The notes under the pieces: generated by a model
Told to the model about the DNA's origin: nothing
The model's input: only the letters and a program-made list of their open reading frames with translations
Databases searched by the model: none
Translations under genes and position numbers: made by a program
Shown here: piece after piece, positions 26,240-35,644 of the stretch
Numbering within the stretch: the first letter of the stretch is position 1
How the letters are laid out: every line of letters begins with the position of its first letter
Assembly: GCF_014947265.1 (NCBI RefSeq)
Contig: NZ_JADCNK010000008.1
Coordinates: 124,001-188,000 of the forward strand
Source: Pedobacter sp014947265
GTDB taxonomy: Bacteria > Bacteroidota > Bacteroidia > Sphingobacteriales > Sphingobacteriaceae
Length of the DNA stretch: 64,000 nt
Direction: 5' to 3'

Positions 26240-27034
26240 GGTTGATCAGTCCAGGGTCGGAAGTCTGGAATGGGTTTACAAAAGATATTTTAACCATGAG
26301 TCCTGTAACCTGCAAGGGCGTGAGACCCGAAATGTTTGCGCTTCATTGTAAGAGGATCAATTAGGCACGCCATTAAACCCCGAGGATTAGCGTGGTAAAA
26401 CCGTTGGTTACCGTGGTGAAATGGACATTAAGCACCTAAATAAATACAACCAAATAAAATCTTCACTAACGTATAAGGAAACAGATGCGACCAGGCGCAG
26501 TAGCGAATCATTTGCCGTATAAAAATATTCTGCATAAACCCCTATCGTGTGGACACATTTTTGATGTATGGGTTTTTATGCAGTATGCTGACTTGCTTTA
26601 ATAATACACATGTTTTAACCGAAGAACGCCGTCAATACCAAGGGCCAGAGAAATCAAAAAAACAGTTGTAGGAAAGAATAAGTAGTACTGCCAAACCTAA
26701 ACGCAGTGGTTTTGTGTTCGTAAGTACTGAATTAAAAGTTCAAAGGGGAATTGAACACAAAACAAAGTGCCGCTGTTTTTTTGATGTGCGTGAGATTGTG
26801 TAAAGGGCCCATTGCTGGATTGACAAAGCGTTTTGGGTACTTTGGCGCTCCAAAGTACCATGCCGCCGCGGCATAGAGCGGAAAAGACAATGTTTGCACA
26901 ATTAATTTTTTTTTAAAATAAATGTCTTTTATTAGCTGGAAAGATGCTGACCACGTAGTAGCTACAAGGCGATTGAAAACACTACTTCTACTTGTAAAAT
27001 AAATTCAGCATGACGATCGACCTGGACAAATGTG
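26240..27034. other. Long intergenic region with repeats and hairpins
   Basis: No gene is supported. It holds the second copy of the direct repeat (26377-26470), a hairpin with CTGCATAAA and TTTATGCAG arms at about 26531-26584, and an inverted pair around GTTTTGTGTTC and GAACACAAAAC (about 26711-26765). There is also a perfect 10-bp hairpin GGTACTTTGG/CCAAAGTACC at 26836-26859 with TGCCG/CGGCA right after it. The hairpins look like intergenic repeats rather than terminators, since no T-run follows. Confidence 0.55.
26377..26470 (+). repeat. Imperfect direct repeat, copy 2
   Basis: Counterpart of 25108-25200. Shared blocks are GTTGGTTACCGTGGTGAAAT and ACATTAAGCACC. Confidence 0.65.
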
Positions 27035-27345
27035 CTAAAAATGAATGGAAATTAACAGAGTTGTGTTCACACAGTAGGCATAAACCGGGAGCGCACCAAC
27101 CGCCTTACACTGCACAATAACAGGATTCACAGTCTGATAACGGTCTTCAAGAGGATCGTACTCTTTAGAAGCGATACATAGTAAGAAAGAAATTTTGCAT
27201 CCGGATTAAGCTTCCTTTCAAAATCGATCACCTCAGAAATTTTACACTGTTTCGTCCAGACATTTTCCTGAGAAAAGCCTGCCCCTACCACAAAAAAATC
27301 AATGTGACTGTTAAAAACATTATTTTCATTGCGTTACAACACTAA
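27035..27345 (-). pseudogene. Frameshifted gene remnant of unknown family
   Basis: Two minus-strand frames join into one sensible protein. The upstream frame reads NSHIDFFVVGAGFSQENVW and LNPDAKFLSYYVSLL. After a frameshift near 27170, the other frame reads KEYDPLEDRYQTVNPVIV and CKAVGALPVYAYCVN, ending at a TAG at 27035-27037. No start codon is present. I do not recognise the family. Confidence 0.45.
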
Positions 27346-27402
27346 ACCCAATAGTAGAAAAGGGAGAAAAAATATGCCGTTTTTTTTATCTTTGGATTAT
27401 CG

Positions 27403-29379
27403 ATGAATGCCGAAGAAATACCGCACGACAACTATTTTAGCGAAGAGCTGATTATCCTGGCTCTCCAGTCCTCTCCAGATCCAACCGCCATATATACCGG
27501 TGAAGAAATGATTATCCGTTTTGCGAACGCAGGAATGCTGGCATTATGGGGCAAAGACATTTCGGTGATCGGGAAACCGTTAATACAGGCAATACCCGAA
27601 CTTGCAGGCCAGCCCTTTCTGCCCACCCTTGAACAGGTATGGCGTACCGGCATCAGCTACTCGGTAACTGACGCCCCTGCCAGGCTGATTAAAAACGGGA
27701 TGCCGGTAACGGATTACTTTGATTATGAATACAAAGCTTTGCTTGCAGGAGATAACAAAACCTGGTGCATTTTAAATACCGCCAAAGAGGTTACATCAAG
27801 AAGGGCATATCTGGAGCGGATACAGCAAAAAGAAGAAAAAGAACAGGCGCTTATTGAAGAAATGGCTACCACCATGGAAGAGCTCACTTCTACTAATGAA
27901 GACCTCAACATTTCTATGAAATTACTGGAGGAAAGCCGGGAACATGTGAGGACCATCATCGAACAGGCACCGGTAGGTATTGCGGTACTACAGGGCCCTG
28001 ACCATATTATTGAAATGGCCAATACGGCGATACTAAAAACCTGGGGACGCGAAGGGAAAGAAGTAATAGGGCATGCTCATCATACAGCCAGGCCGGAGCT
28101 CAAAGGCCAGCCGGTAAACGTGTGGCTGGATGATGTATATGCAACAGGAAAGCCAAAGATTAATAAGGAGTTTTTGGTAAAGCTCCGTGATGAAGGCGGA
28201 ATGAGGGAGGCCATCGTAAACTCGATCTATCAACCCATTATCTCTTCGGGTAAAGTTACCGGAATACTGGTTATTCTGGAAGAAATTACCCAGCAGGTGC
28301 TTGACCGCCGTAAAAATGAGAAAGACCAGCAGATGCTTACCCTGGCCATAGATGCGGGCGAACTGGCTACCTTCTACTATGAACCCGGGAGCAACCTCTT
28401 CTCTGGCAATGCACTGCTAAAATCCTGGTTCGGACTTTCAGCCGAAGAACACCTGGACCTTTCGCTGGCCCTCAGTTCCATCCATGATGAAGACAGGGAA
28501 AGGGTAACTGATGCGATAAAGGAATCGCTAAGGGATGGATCGGACGGACAATATTTGATCGAATACCGTATAAACAACCCACAGGAGCCAGGCCCCAGAC
28601 TGGTACAGGCAAGGGGAAAAGTGTTTTATGATCCGAACGGTAAAGCAGCCACCCTGAACGGTACACTAAGAGATATTACGGAGCAGAAAAAAGACGAACA
28701 GCGGAAAGACGATTTTATGGGTATGGTAAGCCACGAACTTAAAACGCCATTAACATCCCTGCAGGCCTATCTGCAGGTGCTCCAGCGACAGGCCAACCTT
28801 ACAGAAAACACCGCTCAGCAAAACGTACTGGCCAAATCAATCAAACAGGTGCGCAATATGAATTCCATGATCAATAGCTTTCTGAATATTTCAAGGCTGG
28901 ATTCTGGAAAAATGCTGATTGAAAAATCAAAAATCGACCTACAGCAACTCGTTGCTGAGCTGGAGGAAGAAATGCTTTCCTCTATACATACCCATATCAT
29001 TGTGTTCGAACCTGTGCAAGCGTTAACATTATACGCAGACCGCGAAAAAATCTCGCAGGTGATCCATAACCTGGTAGGAAACGCCGTTAAATATTCTGAA
29101 ATAGGCACACGCATTACCATTGCCTGCTCGGCACCTGATCAAAACAGGCTGAAGTTAACCGTAAGTGATGAAGGTATAGGAATTGCAAGCGAAGACCAGC
29201 ACCTTATTTTTGAACGTTACCACAGGGTCCAAAATCCTCAAATCGGATCAATTGCCGGCTTCGGGATTGGTCTTTATCTCTGTCGCGAAATTATAGCGCT
29301 ACATGATGGCCAGATTAGCGTTGAGAAAAGTAACAGCGAAGGAACCACATTCAGCGTTGAACTACCCATGGGAAATTAA
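27403..29379 (+). CDS. PAS-domain sensor histidine kinase
   Basis: A 658-residue hybrid of three PAS-like domains and a kinase core, without membrane segments, hence probably cytoplasmic. PAS-like regions lie at about 15-135, 190-300 and 305-430, with a coiled coil (EQALIEEMATTMEELTSTNE) between the first two. The H-box is MVSHELKTPLTSLQ, the N-box is NLVGNAVKYSE, and the ATP lid includes VSDEGIGIASEDQHLIFERY and GFGIGLYLCREII. No response regulator gene adjoins; an AraC-type regulator follows on the same strand after about 100 bases. The signal is unknown. Confidence 0.93.
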   Translation: MNAEEIPHDNYFSEELIILALQSSPDPTAIYTGEEMIIRFANAGMLALWGKDISVIGKPLIQAIPELAGQPFLPTLEQVWRTGISYSVTDAPARLIKNGMPVTDYFDYEYKALLAGDNKTWCILNTAKEVTSRRAYLERIQQKEEKEQALIEEMATTMEELTSTNEDLNISMKLLEESREHVRTIIEQAPVGIAVLQGPDHIIEMANTAILKTWGREGKEVIGHAHHTARPELKGQPVNVWLDDVYATGKPKINKEFLVKLRDEGGMREAIVNSIYQPIISSGKVTGILVILEEITQQVLDRRKNEKDQQMLTLAIDAGELATFYYEPGSNLFSGNALLKSWFGLSAEEHLDLSLALSSIHDEDRERVTDAIKESLRDGSDGQYLIEYRINNPQEPGPRLVQARGKVFYDPNGKAATLNGTLRDITEQKKDEQRKDDFMGMVSHELKTPLTSLQAYLQVLQRQANLTENTAQQNVLAKSIKQVRNMNSMINSFLNISRLDSGKMLIEKSKIDLQQLVAELEEEMLSSIHTHIIVFEPVQALTLYADREKISQVIHNLVGNAVKYSEIGTRITIACSAPDQNRLKLTVSDEGIGIASEDQHLIFERYHRVQNPQIGSIAGFGIGLYLCREIIALHDGQISVEKSNSEGTTFSVELPMGN

Positions 29380-29477
29380 GGCAAGAATATTAATTGGAGG
29401 TGATTGTATTATTGATTCGTGAGGCCAAATTCTATCTTTGTCGTTGTTAGCGTTATGAATCGCTAGAAAATTTGCCA

Positions 29478-30332
29478 ATGGAGACGATTATTTTAAGACC
29501 TGAAAATGAGCTGCTGAAAAAATATGTAGAATATTTTCTTTTTTTGAAAAAATCAGACCATAACCTGATCAACTACACCACTTTTCCCAATAGCAACCTT
29601 TGTTTGGCCATCTATAAACAGAATAAAGTAACCTATGTTAACGATGGTAAAAATAATATTTGCAGTATAGCTGTGGGGGGAAACAGATTTTCAAGCCGGA
29701 TATATGGTTTTCATACCAGCCCCTTTAAAGTGAATCTACAAGGGGAACTTGACCAGGTCTGCATTATATTCCGCGCCGCTGCCCTTGGTGCATTTACAGG
29801 TGAGAGTCTGGATGGGATTGGTACCGCCGATCGGGCCATGGAGGATTTCCTGCAGTTTAAAGATGGCTTTCTGTTAGAGCAGGTTTTTGATGAGCATCAT
29901 CCGGTTTTGAGGGCAAGGCTGTTGGAAAAAGCATTGCTTGGAAAGCTTAACGACCGTATTCCTTACAGGCTACGGGAAGCGCTCGAACACATCAGACTGG
30001 CCAGTTATTCAGGTCAGGATACCATTATCGAACTGCTCTGCAAGAAGCTGGGTATCAGTGACACTACGCTGTACCGCCTTTTCAAAACCCATTTAGGCCA
30101 GAACCCCCAGCAGTTTCTTAAGACCGTTCGGTTCAGGAGAGCATTGCCAGTATTACTCGGCAAGGAAGCCCCGCTTACTCAGATTGGTCTGGATCACAAT
30201 TATTATGATCAGGCACATTTCATAAAAGATTTCAGGGCTTTTGCCGGGCTGGCTCCAAAGAAGTTGCAAGGAAAGATATCGTTAGCCCAGGACCAGCTGG
30301 CCTGGATTTTTGAAGAATCCAAACATGAATGA
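29478..30332 (+). CDS. AraC-family transcriptional regulator
   Basis: The start is set at ATG 29478 (METIILRPENELLKKYVEYF), two codons after an in-frame TTG. The N-terminal half is the sensor domain common in Bacteroidota AraC regulators (FPNSNLCLAIYKQ, FSSRIYGFHTSPFKVN). The C-terminal HTH_18 reads LGISDTTLYRLFKTHLGQNP, then IGLDHNYYDQAHFIKDFRAF and GLAPKKLQG. It lies between a sensor kinase and an S41 protease; its target is not evident. Confidence 0.9.
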   Translation: METIILRPENELLKKYVEYFLFLKKSDHNLINYTTFPNSNLCLAIYKQNKVTYVNDGKNNICSIAVGGNRFSSRIYGFHTSPFKVNLQGELDQVCIIFRAAALGAFTGESLDGIGTADRAMEDFLQFKDGFLLEQVFDEHHPVLRARLLEKALLGKLNDRIPYRLREALEHIRLASYSGQDTIIELLCKKLGISDTTLYRLFKTHLGQNPQQFLKTVRFRRALPVLLGKEAPLTQIGLDHNYYDQAHFIKDFRAFAGLAPKKLQGKISLAQDQLAWIFEESKHE

Positions 30333-30388
30333 TTTTTACAATTATTTGGTATAACTAATGTATTTCTTTGTGCAAAATAAAGATTTTT

Positions 30389-32005
30389 ATGCGCAAACTT
30401 ATCATTCTCTCAGCGATCTGCTTTTTCACTTCGTGTGCCTTAAGAAATACTAACAGACCAGGTTTCCCTTTGGCAGGTCTGGAAACGGTTCCTCAGCTAA
30501 GCCACGCGCAGATGCTGGAGGACCATGATTCACTAGTCTCCCTTATCCATCAGGTAAGCCCCGTTATTTATTTCAACAAAGAGGTTCGCAGAATAGATTT
30601 TGACCGCTATGCCCGCCGGTTAAGGAAGAGCATCACCCCTAAAACGACGATGGCAGATTTTCTGCATATTGTAGACATGACACTGAATGTGGCACAGGAT
30701 GGGCATTCGGGCAGGCTTGGAAGCTGGCAGCTGAATATCATGAGGACCAATTGGATACCCAATGGAATCATCAAACATATTGACAGCATTTCTATGGTGT
30801 ACGGACATGCGTACGAAAAGTTTGCCAACCGTAATTTTACTAATAAACTGGAGCTGAACCTGGTGTATACCAATGGGGATTATTATAACATGCTGCCCTT
30901 CTCCTACAAAGGGGCTAAATTTCCGGCATCGATGAAGCTCAGGAGCTGCAATGGTTTAAAGGTACATGCGTTTGTGAAAAAGCAATATGCCCATATTTCT
31001 CCGCTGAGATGGGATAGAGCCAACAGAAAGGTCTACCATGAGGCCTTCTATAAATCTGCCGAATTCTTTAAAAGAAGAGGTCTCCGGTTAGTTTTTGAAG
31101 ATAAACAGGGCAACAGGAGGCAACTAAATGTATCCTTGGGAGACACGGTTAGCTTCGCTAAAAAAATTCTGCACCCATTTGGCTACAATAACGAATCAGC
31201 TCCCCTGACAACACATTACTTTGAAAAGGAAGGTATTTTTTACGCGAAAATGCCGCTGATGGAGGAGGCCTATGGCGATTCACTGGCAAAGCAGCTAAAG
31301 CCTTTTATCGAAAGAAGTATTGTAAAGTCTATAGTTCTCGATATAAGGGGGAATGGTGGTGGAAGCGACAATACCTACGCCAATTTTTTAGGCCGGATTA
31401 TGAAGGATACCCTGAAGCAGGATGTTGTGGTTGGGAGGAATTTCAGCCCATACAACCAAAAACAGTTTAATGTCAATGCAGATTCGGTAAAGAGTAAAAA
31501 GGGGTTTTCCTTCAACGTTGATGTAGCTACGCTTAAGCAGCCCAAGATGTATTTTATTTCTATTCCGAACTTTACCTTTGTACTGCCTGACAGCCTGAAC
31601 TATAGCTTTAAGGGGAAGGTTTATGTGCTCCAGGACAGATATATCTATTCCTCTGCCTCCAACCTTTCCAATCTTGCAGCCAGGAATGATCAGCTGGTGA
31701 GCATCGGCGAAACACCAAATCTTTTGGGCGGACTTCAGACGAATCCTTCGATTCTGCAGTTGCCTCATAGTAAGATTATTTTTAGGATCGAGCCACAGAT
31801 TGATTTTACCGGAGCAAAATCCGTTGTGGATGCTTTTCAAAATCATGTGGAACATCCGGTAAGCTATTCCATAGAGGAACTTTACCAAAGGGTCACTTCA
31901 TCAGACGATATTTTCGGGCGTGAATTCCTATATGAAAAGGATCCTATGTTTCTAAAGGTGCTGGAACTTGAAGGTGTCCAACTTAGAAACAAGCGCAGGC
32001 CATAG
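30389..32005 (+). CDS. S41-family peptidase, lipoprotein
   Basis: The start ATG 30389 gives MRKLIILSAICFFTSCALRN with a lipobox FFTSC. The C-terminal half carries the S41 (C-terminal processing peptidase-like) core: SIVLDIRGNGGGSDNTYANF, then VYVLQDRYIYSSASNLSNLA with the likely nucleophile Ser. There is no clear PDZ domain, as in many Bacteroidota S41 proteins. It should be anchored in the envelope and act on peptides. It is preceded 56 bases upstream by the AraC gene on the same strand. Confidence 0.88.
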   Translation: MRKLIILSAICFFTSCALRNTNRPGFPLAGLETVPQLSHAQMLEDHDSLVSLIHQVSPVIYFNKEVRRIDFDRYARRLRKSITPKTTMADFLHIVDMTLNVAQDGHSGRLGSWQLNIMRTNWIPNGIIKHIDSISMVYGHAYEKFANRNFTNKLELNLVYTNGDYYNMLPFSYKGAKFPASMKLRSCNGLKVHAFVKKQYAHISPLRWDRANRKVYHEAFYKSAEFFKRRGLRLVFEDKQGNRRQLNVSLGDTVSFAKKILHPFGYNNESAPLTTHYFEKEGIFYAKMPLMEEAYGDSLAKQLKPFIERSIVKSIVLDIRGNGGGSDNTYANFLGRIMKDTLKQDVVVGRNFSPYNQKQFNVNADSVKSKKGFSFNVDVATLKQPKMYFISIPNFTFVLPDSLNYSFKGKVYVLQDRYIYSSASNLSNLAARNDQLVSIGETPNLLGGLQTNPSILQLPHSKIIFRIEPQIDFTGAKSVVDAFQNHVEHPVSYSIEELYQRVTSSDDIFGREFLYEKDPMFLKVLELEGVQLRNKRRP

Positions 32006-32557
32006 TGCTCAGCAGATATTTTTACCCCAATGTATCCTGCTTTACACAGCGAATAGTTTGAATGACACAGCACTTTAGATACAGTAGATAACTTTGTGGT
32101 GAAATTCCTGATGCTTTTAGCAAAGAGGCTATTTCCCTTATAAATATGTTGTTTTAAGCTAATTAACGCTAAACGATAATTAGCATTTCTAAACCTGAGT
32201 TGGGTTATTAACACCCTCTTCTAAGGTTTAAAAACCTAATGTTAAAAAAGGTAGAAAAAAGATAGGATGCGAACAGCAAACAGGGCCATAAAACCGGTTT
32301 AACTACTTACTTCCTAACTACGACTATTTTGTGGACGAGCGCAGCACGTGATCCATCAGTAAGCGGTACAACCGTACCATTTTTCCAGTATTGGGCTGTT
32401 CCTGATCCCCCATCCCGGTACCGGCCTACAAAAACATCAGCACCCGAAACAGCTATATTGGCACTATCTTTACAGGCGGCGCTTTAGTATTTTTAATGGT
32501 GTGGCTTAATAAGCCCCGGGATTTTATGATATTTGTCAGATCAAGATCTTACAACCT
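32006..32557. other. Intergenic region holding one gene remnant
   Basis: Apart from the minus-strand remnant at 32307-32483 nothing coding is supported. The last 70 bases are the leader of the EamA transporter gene. Confidence 0.5.
32307..32483 (-). pseudogene. C-terminal remnant of a WKNG-repeat-like protein
   Basis: The minus strand reads SANIAVSGADVFVGRYRDGG, then GTAQYWKNGTVVPLTDG and VHKIVVVRK before a TAA at 32307-32309. A stop lies just upstream and no start codon is present. The pattern of a short beta motif with YWKNG and LTDG recalls repeat modules of secreted Bacteroidota proteins. Only one repeat survives. Confidence 0.5.
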
Positions 32558-33493
32558 GTGAAAACCGCAAAATATTACTTAGCCGCTATATTCGCTTATG
32601 CGATTTGGGGCTTTTTTAGTTTAGTTTTAAAACCTTTAAGCGCATATTCTTCGGTAGATATTTTATTTTACCGCATTTTTAGCTGCGCGATATTGATGCT
32701 CTTAATCACCGCGTTGTTTAAACGTGCCGAATTAGTTAAAACTTTTTCAACTATTAAGGCCTTACCTTCCAAACAGAGACGAAATATGCTTTTGCTGAAT
32801 ATTGGAGGGAGTATCTTCCTAAACATCAACTGGTTCTCCTTTATTTACGTGCTTAATCAGGTAAGCATTAAGGCTACCTCCCTTGCCTATCTGGTTTGCC
32901 CTATTATTACTACCTTACTCGCTTACTGGCTTTTGCATGAAAAGCTTAACAAAGTACAATGGACGGCCGTTGGCTTAAGTATATTTGGCTGCCTGATGCT
33001 ATCGTATGCCAATATTATGGATATGGTTTATGGCATTGTGATTGGGTTTAGCTACGCCGCTTACCTGGTAAGCCAGCGTAAAAATGTTGGGTTTGATAAG
33101 TTCATCCTGCTCACCTTTCACATTTCGCTTTCCGCACTCCTGCTGCTGCCCTTTTACCCTGCCTACAGCAGGCCTGTACCTACAGAAAAGCTTTTTTGGT
33201 TGCTCATAGAAGTGATAGCAGTTGGTTTTACAGTGATTCCACTGTTTTTGAATTTGTATGCTTTAAAGCGGTTAAACTCGTCAACAGTGGGAATGTTGCT
33301 TAATATTAATCCGATTATTGGATTTATGATAGCAGCTTTGGTATTCCATGAGTCCATTAGTCTATTACAAATGGCGGCCTATAGTATCATTTTCATATCG
33401 GTTGTTGTTTTCAATGCGCATTACCTTTTAAAGAGGAAGCAAAGGCAACTGCCGGACAGGGATAATTTGGATCTTGCCAAAGAGCCGGGTTAA
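32558..33493 (+). CDS. EamA/RarD-type transporter
   Basis: A 311-residue membrane protein with ten hydrophobic segments and two EamA halves (YYLAAIFAYAIWGFFSLVL near the start, VAVGF and NPIIGFMIAALVFHE in the second half). It begins at a GTG. Family members export metabolites or amino acids in the inner membrane; the substrate is unknown. A broken copy of its 3' end is at 14132-14390. Confidence 0.9.
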   Translation: MKTAKYYLAAIFAYAIWGFFSLVLKPLSAYSSVDILFYRIFSCAILMLLITALFKRAELVKTFSTIKALPSKQRRNMLLLNIGGSIFLNINWFSFIYVLNQVSIKATSLAYLVCPIITTLLAYWLLHEKLNKVQWTAVGLSIFGCLMLSYANIMDMVYGIVIGFSYAAYLVSQRKNVGFDKFILLTFHISLSALLLLPFYPAYSRPVPTEKLFWLLIEVIAVGFTVIPLFLNLYALKRLNSSTVGMLLNINPIIGFMIAALVFHESISLLQMAAYSIIFISVVVFNAHYLLKRKQRQLPDRDNLDLAKEPG

Positions 33494-33510
33494 TAAAAGA
33501 GTAAAGGTTA

Positions 33511-33575
33511 TAAGGTTTTTAACCACCGATCTACACAGATTTTTAGATCTGTGCTTAAATTATTTTTACCTGTAC
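33511..33575. repeat. Degenerate relative of the 23651-23768 palindromic repeat
   Basis: AAGGTTTTTAACCACCGATC and CACAGATTTTTAGATCTGTG followed by TTAAATTATTT match the inner arms of the repeat at 23651-23768. It lies just after the EamA gene. Confidence 0.5.
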
Positions 33576-33702
33576 CAATAGCTTAACTTAACGGACATTG
33601 GAAACAGCCAGAAACAGGCGAAAAATATAATCGCTATTAGAGCGCGTTTTTTGCTGCAGGGTGAAATAATACATTTAGTTTTACCAGAAATATTTTTTAA
33701 CC

Positions 33703-34452
33703 ATGGGAGGCACATTGGATTTTAAACTCGTTCAACCTGAGGAATCGATAAAAGATTTTGTTTATTGTTTTTCCTCGCTACAGAACTTTTCCAATGACCA
33801 CAAGGCGGTAGTTACTCCCAATGGAAGAATTGACCTGATTTGTTCAAAAACCAATAATAACAAAATACAGGTTGCATTACTGGGGCTGGAAACCCAACCT
33901 AAATATCTGGATCAGGAAATATCGGATTTCTGTTCGGTCAGTTTTAATCCACTTGCCATAGAATATATTTTCGGCTTTCCGGTGGCTGATATCATCAATA
34001 GCGGGAGGCTGATGCCTGATGATTTCTGGGGTTTGAAAATAGAAGACCTCGATCATTTTGATGCCTTTTGTGATTCGATGACCAGGAAAATCACTGCGCT
34101 CCTACCTGAAGACGTGGATGTACGGAAACGTAAATTGTTTGAACTGGTTTTTGCGCTGGACGGCGAGATTTCCGTTGCTGAACTCTGTGAAAAGATTTTG
34201 TGGAGCCCGCGCCAGATTAACCGGTATTTTAATCAACAGTTCGGACTTCCGTTGAAAGCGTATTGCAAAATCCTTCGTTTTCAGGCTTCCCTCTCCCATA
34301 TCAAAGCCGGAACGCTTTATCCCCAACTTAATTTTACCGATCAGTCTCATTTTATTAAAGAGGTTAAACGCCTTTCGGGGGTTTCACCCAAAGAGTTGTA
34401 TAAAAATAAAAACGACCGTTTTTTACAATTTTTAGTTGACGACCAAAAGTAA
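33703..34452 (+). CDS. AraC-family regulator next to the TetX-like gene
   Basis: A 249-residue regulator. The N-terminal sensor part reads IKDFVYCFSSLQNF and VSFNPLAIEYIFGFP. The C-terminal AraC HTH reads WSPRQINRYFNQQFGLPLKA and LNFTDQSHFIKEVKRLSGVS with PKELY. It ends 22 bases before the FAD monooxygenase gene on the same strand, so it is likely its regulator or cotranscribed with it. The ATG at 33703 is the only reasonable start. Confidence 0.88.
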   Translation: MGGTLDFKLVQPEESIKDFVYCFSSLQNFSNDHKAVVTPNGRIDLICSKTNNNKIQVALLGLETQPKYLDQEISDFCSVSFNPLAIEYIFGFPVADIINSGRLMPDDFWGLKIEDLDHFDAFCDSMTRKITALLPEDVDVRKRKLFELVFALDGEISVAELCEKILWSPRQINRYFNQQFGLPLKAYCKILRFQASLSHIKAGTLYPQLNFTDQSHFIKEVKRLSGVSPKELYKNKNDRFLQFLVDDQK

Positions 34453-34474
34453 TTTTGTAGTCTAATTTAAAGAT

Positions 34475-35644
34475 ATGTTACTAAAAAACAAGCAGGTGGC
34501 CATTATAGGCGGTGGCCCTGGCGGACTTACGCTGGCAAGGCTTTTACAACAGAGGGGCATTGATGTTAAAGTATATGAAAGGGATGCTAACCGAAGTGCA
34601 CGGGTACAGGGTGCTCCGCTTGACCTGCACGAACATTCGGGGCTGGCCGCCATACGGAAAGCAGGATTACTGGATGCATTTAAAAACAATTATATGCCTG
34701 AAGCCGACAAAACAACGATTACCGATGAAAACGGTGAAGTGGTTTTTAGCGACCATGACCTCGAACGCATGAAAGAAGAAGATTTCGGGCATGAACATTT
34801 CCGTCCTGAAATAGACAGAGGTGCTTTACGGAAGATATTACTGGACTCATTGCATCCTGAAAATATAATTTGGGACAGCCAATTCCTCTTTATGGAAAAA
34901 CAAAAAGATGGCTGGCTGTTACATTTTAAAAATGGATCGGAAACGTATGCTGACCTGGTGATTGGAGCAGACGGTGCCAACTCAAAAATCAGGCCCTACA
35001 TCACTGGCATTAAGGCGTTTTATTCGGGTATTACGATGCTTGAGGGAAATATAGATGATGCTGACCAACGGGTACCCGGAATTACCAGACTTCTCCGTGG
35101 CGGTAAATTAATGGCCTTCGGAAATGAAAAGAATATTCTAATGGGACAGAAAGCAGGTGGAGAAATCGGATTCTATGCAAGTTTTAAAACTGAAGAAAAT
35201 TGGGCGGAAAGAAGCGGTTTAGATTTTTCGAGCCGGTTGCAGGTGTTGGAATGGTTTAAGAAAGAATATACCGGATGGAGTGACCTTTGGTACGGGCTGT
35301 TTGAAAATACTTCGGCTCCTTTTATTCCGAGGCCAATCAACTGCATGCCCTTAGATCAAACCTGGAACAGCCTTCCTGATACTACCATGATCGGCGATGC
35401 CGCCCATCTAATGCCGCCGTTTGCAGGAGAAGGCGTTAATATGGCGATGCTTGATGCCCTGGAATTGAGTGAAAGCCTGACAGGCAGCCATCATGTTTCT
35501 ATATACGAAGCCATTGTATCATATGAAACAGCGATGCGGAAAAGGGCCTCAGAAATGGCGATGGAATCATTGAAAAACGGGGAAATGATGCACCATGCCA
35601 ATGCCCTGTCAACGATGTGCAGTTTTTTTGGGGCCACAAGGTAG
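34475..35644 (+). CDS. TetX-like FAD-dependent monooxygenase
   Basis: A 389-residue class A flavin monooxygenase. The FAD-binding GxGxxG is IIGGGPGGLTLARLLQQRGI at the N-terminus, the DG motif is VIGADGANSKIRPYITG, and the GD motif is MIGDAAHLMPPFAGEGVN. The last is almost the same as in the tetracycline-inactivating TetX (IGDAAHLMPPFAGQGVN as I recall it). The overall layout and length also match TetX. Differences in the middle leave the substrate open: tetracycline or another phenolic compound. An AraC regulator sits 22 bases upstream. There is no signal peptide, so it is cytoplasmic. Confidence 0.85.
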   Translation: MLLKNKQVAIIGGGPGGLTLARLLQQRGIDVKVYERDANRSARVQGAPLDLHEHSGLAAIRKAGLLDAFKNNYMPEADKTTITDENGEVVFSDHDLERMKEEDFGHEHFRPEIDRGALRKILLDSLHPENIIWDSQFLFMEKQKDGWLLHFKNGSETYADLVIGADGANSKIRPYITGIKAFYSGITMLEGNIDDADQRVPGITRLLRGGKLMAFGNEKNILMGQKAGGEIGFYASFKTEENWAERSGLDFSSRLQVLEWFKKEYTGWSDLWYGLFENTSAPFIPRPINCMPLDQTWNSLPDTTMIGDAAHLMPPFAGEGVNMAMLDALELSESLTGSHHVSIYEAIVSYETAMRKRASEMAMESLKNGEMMHHANALSTMCSFFGATR

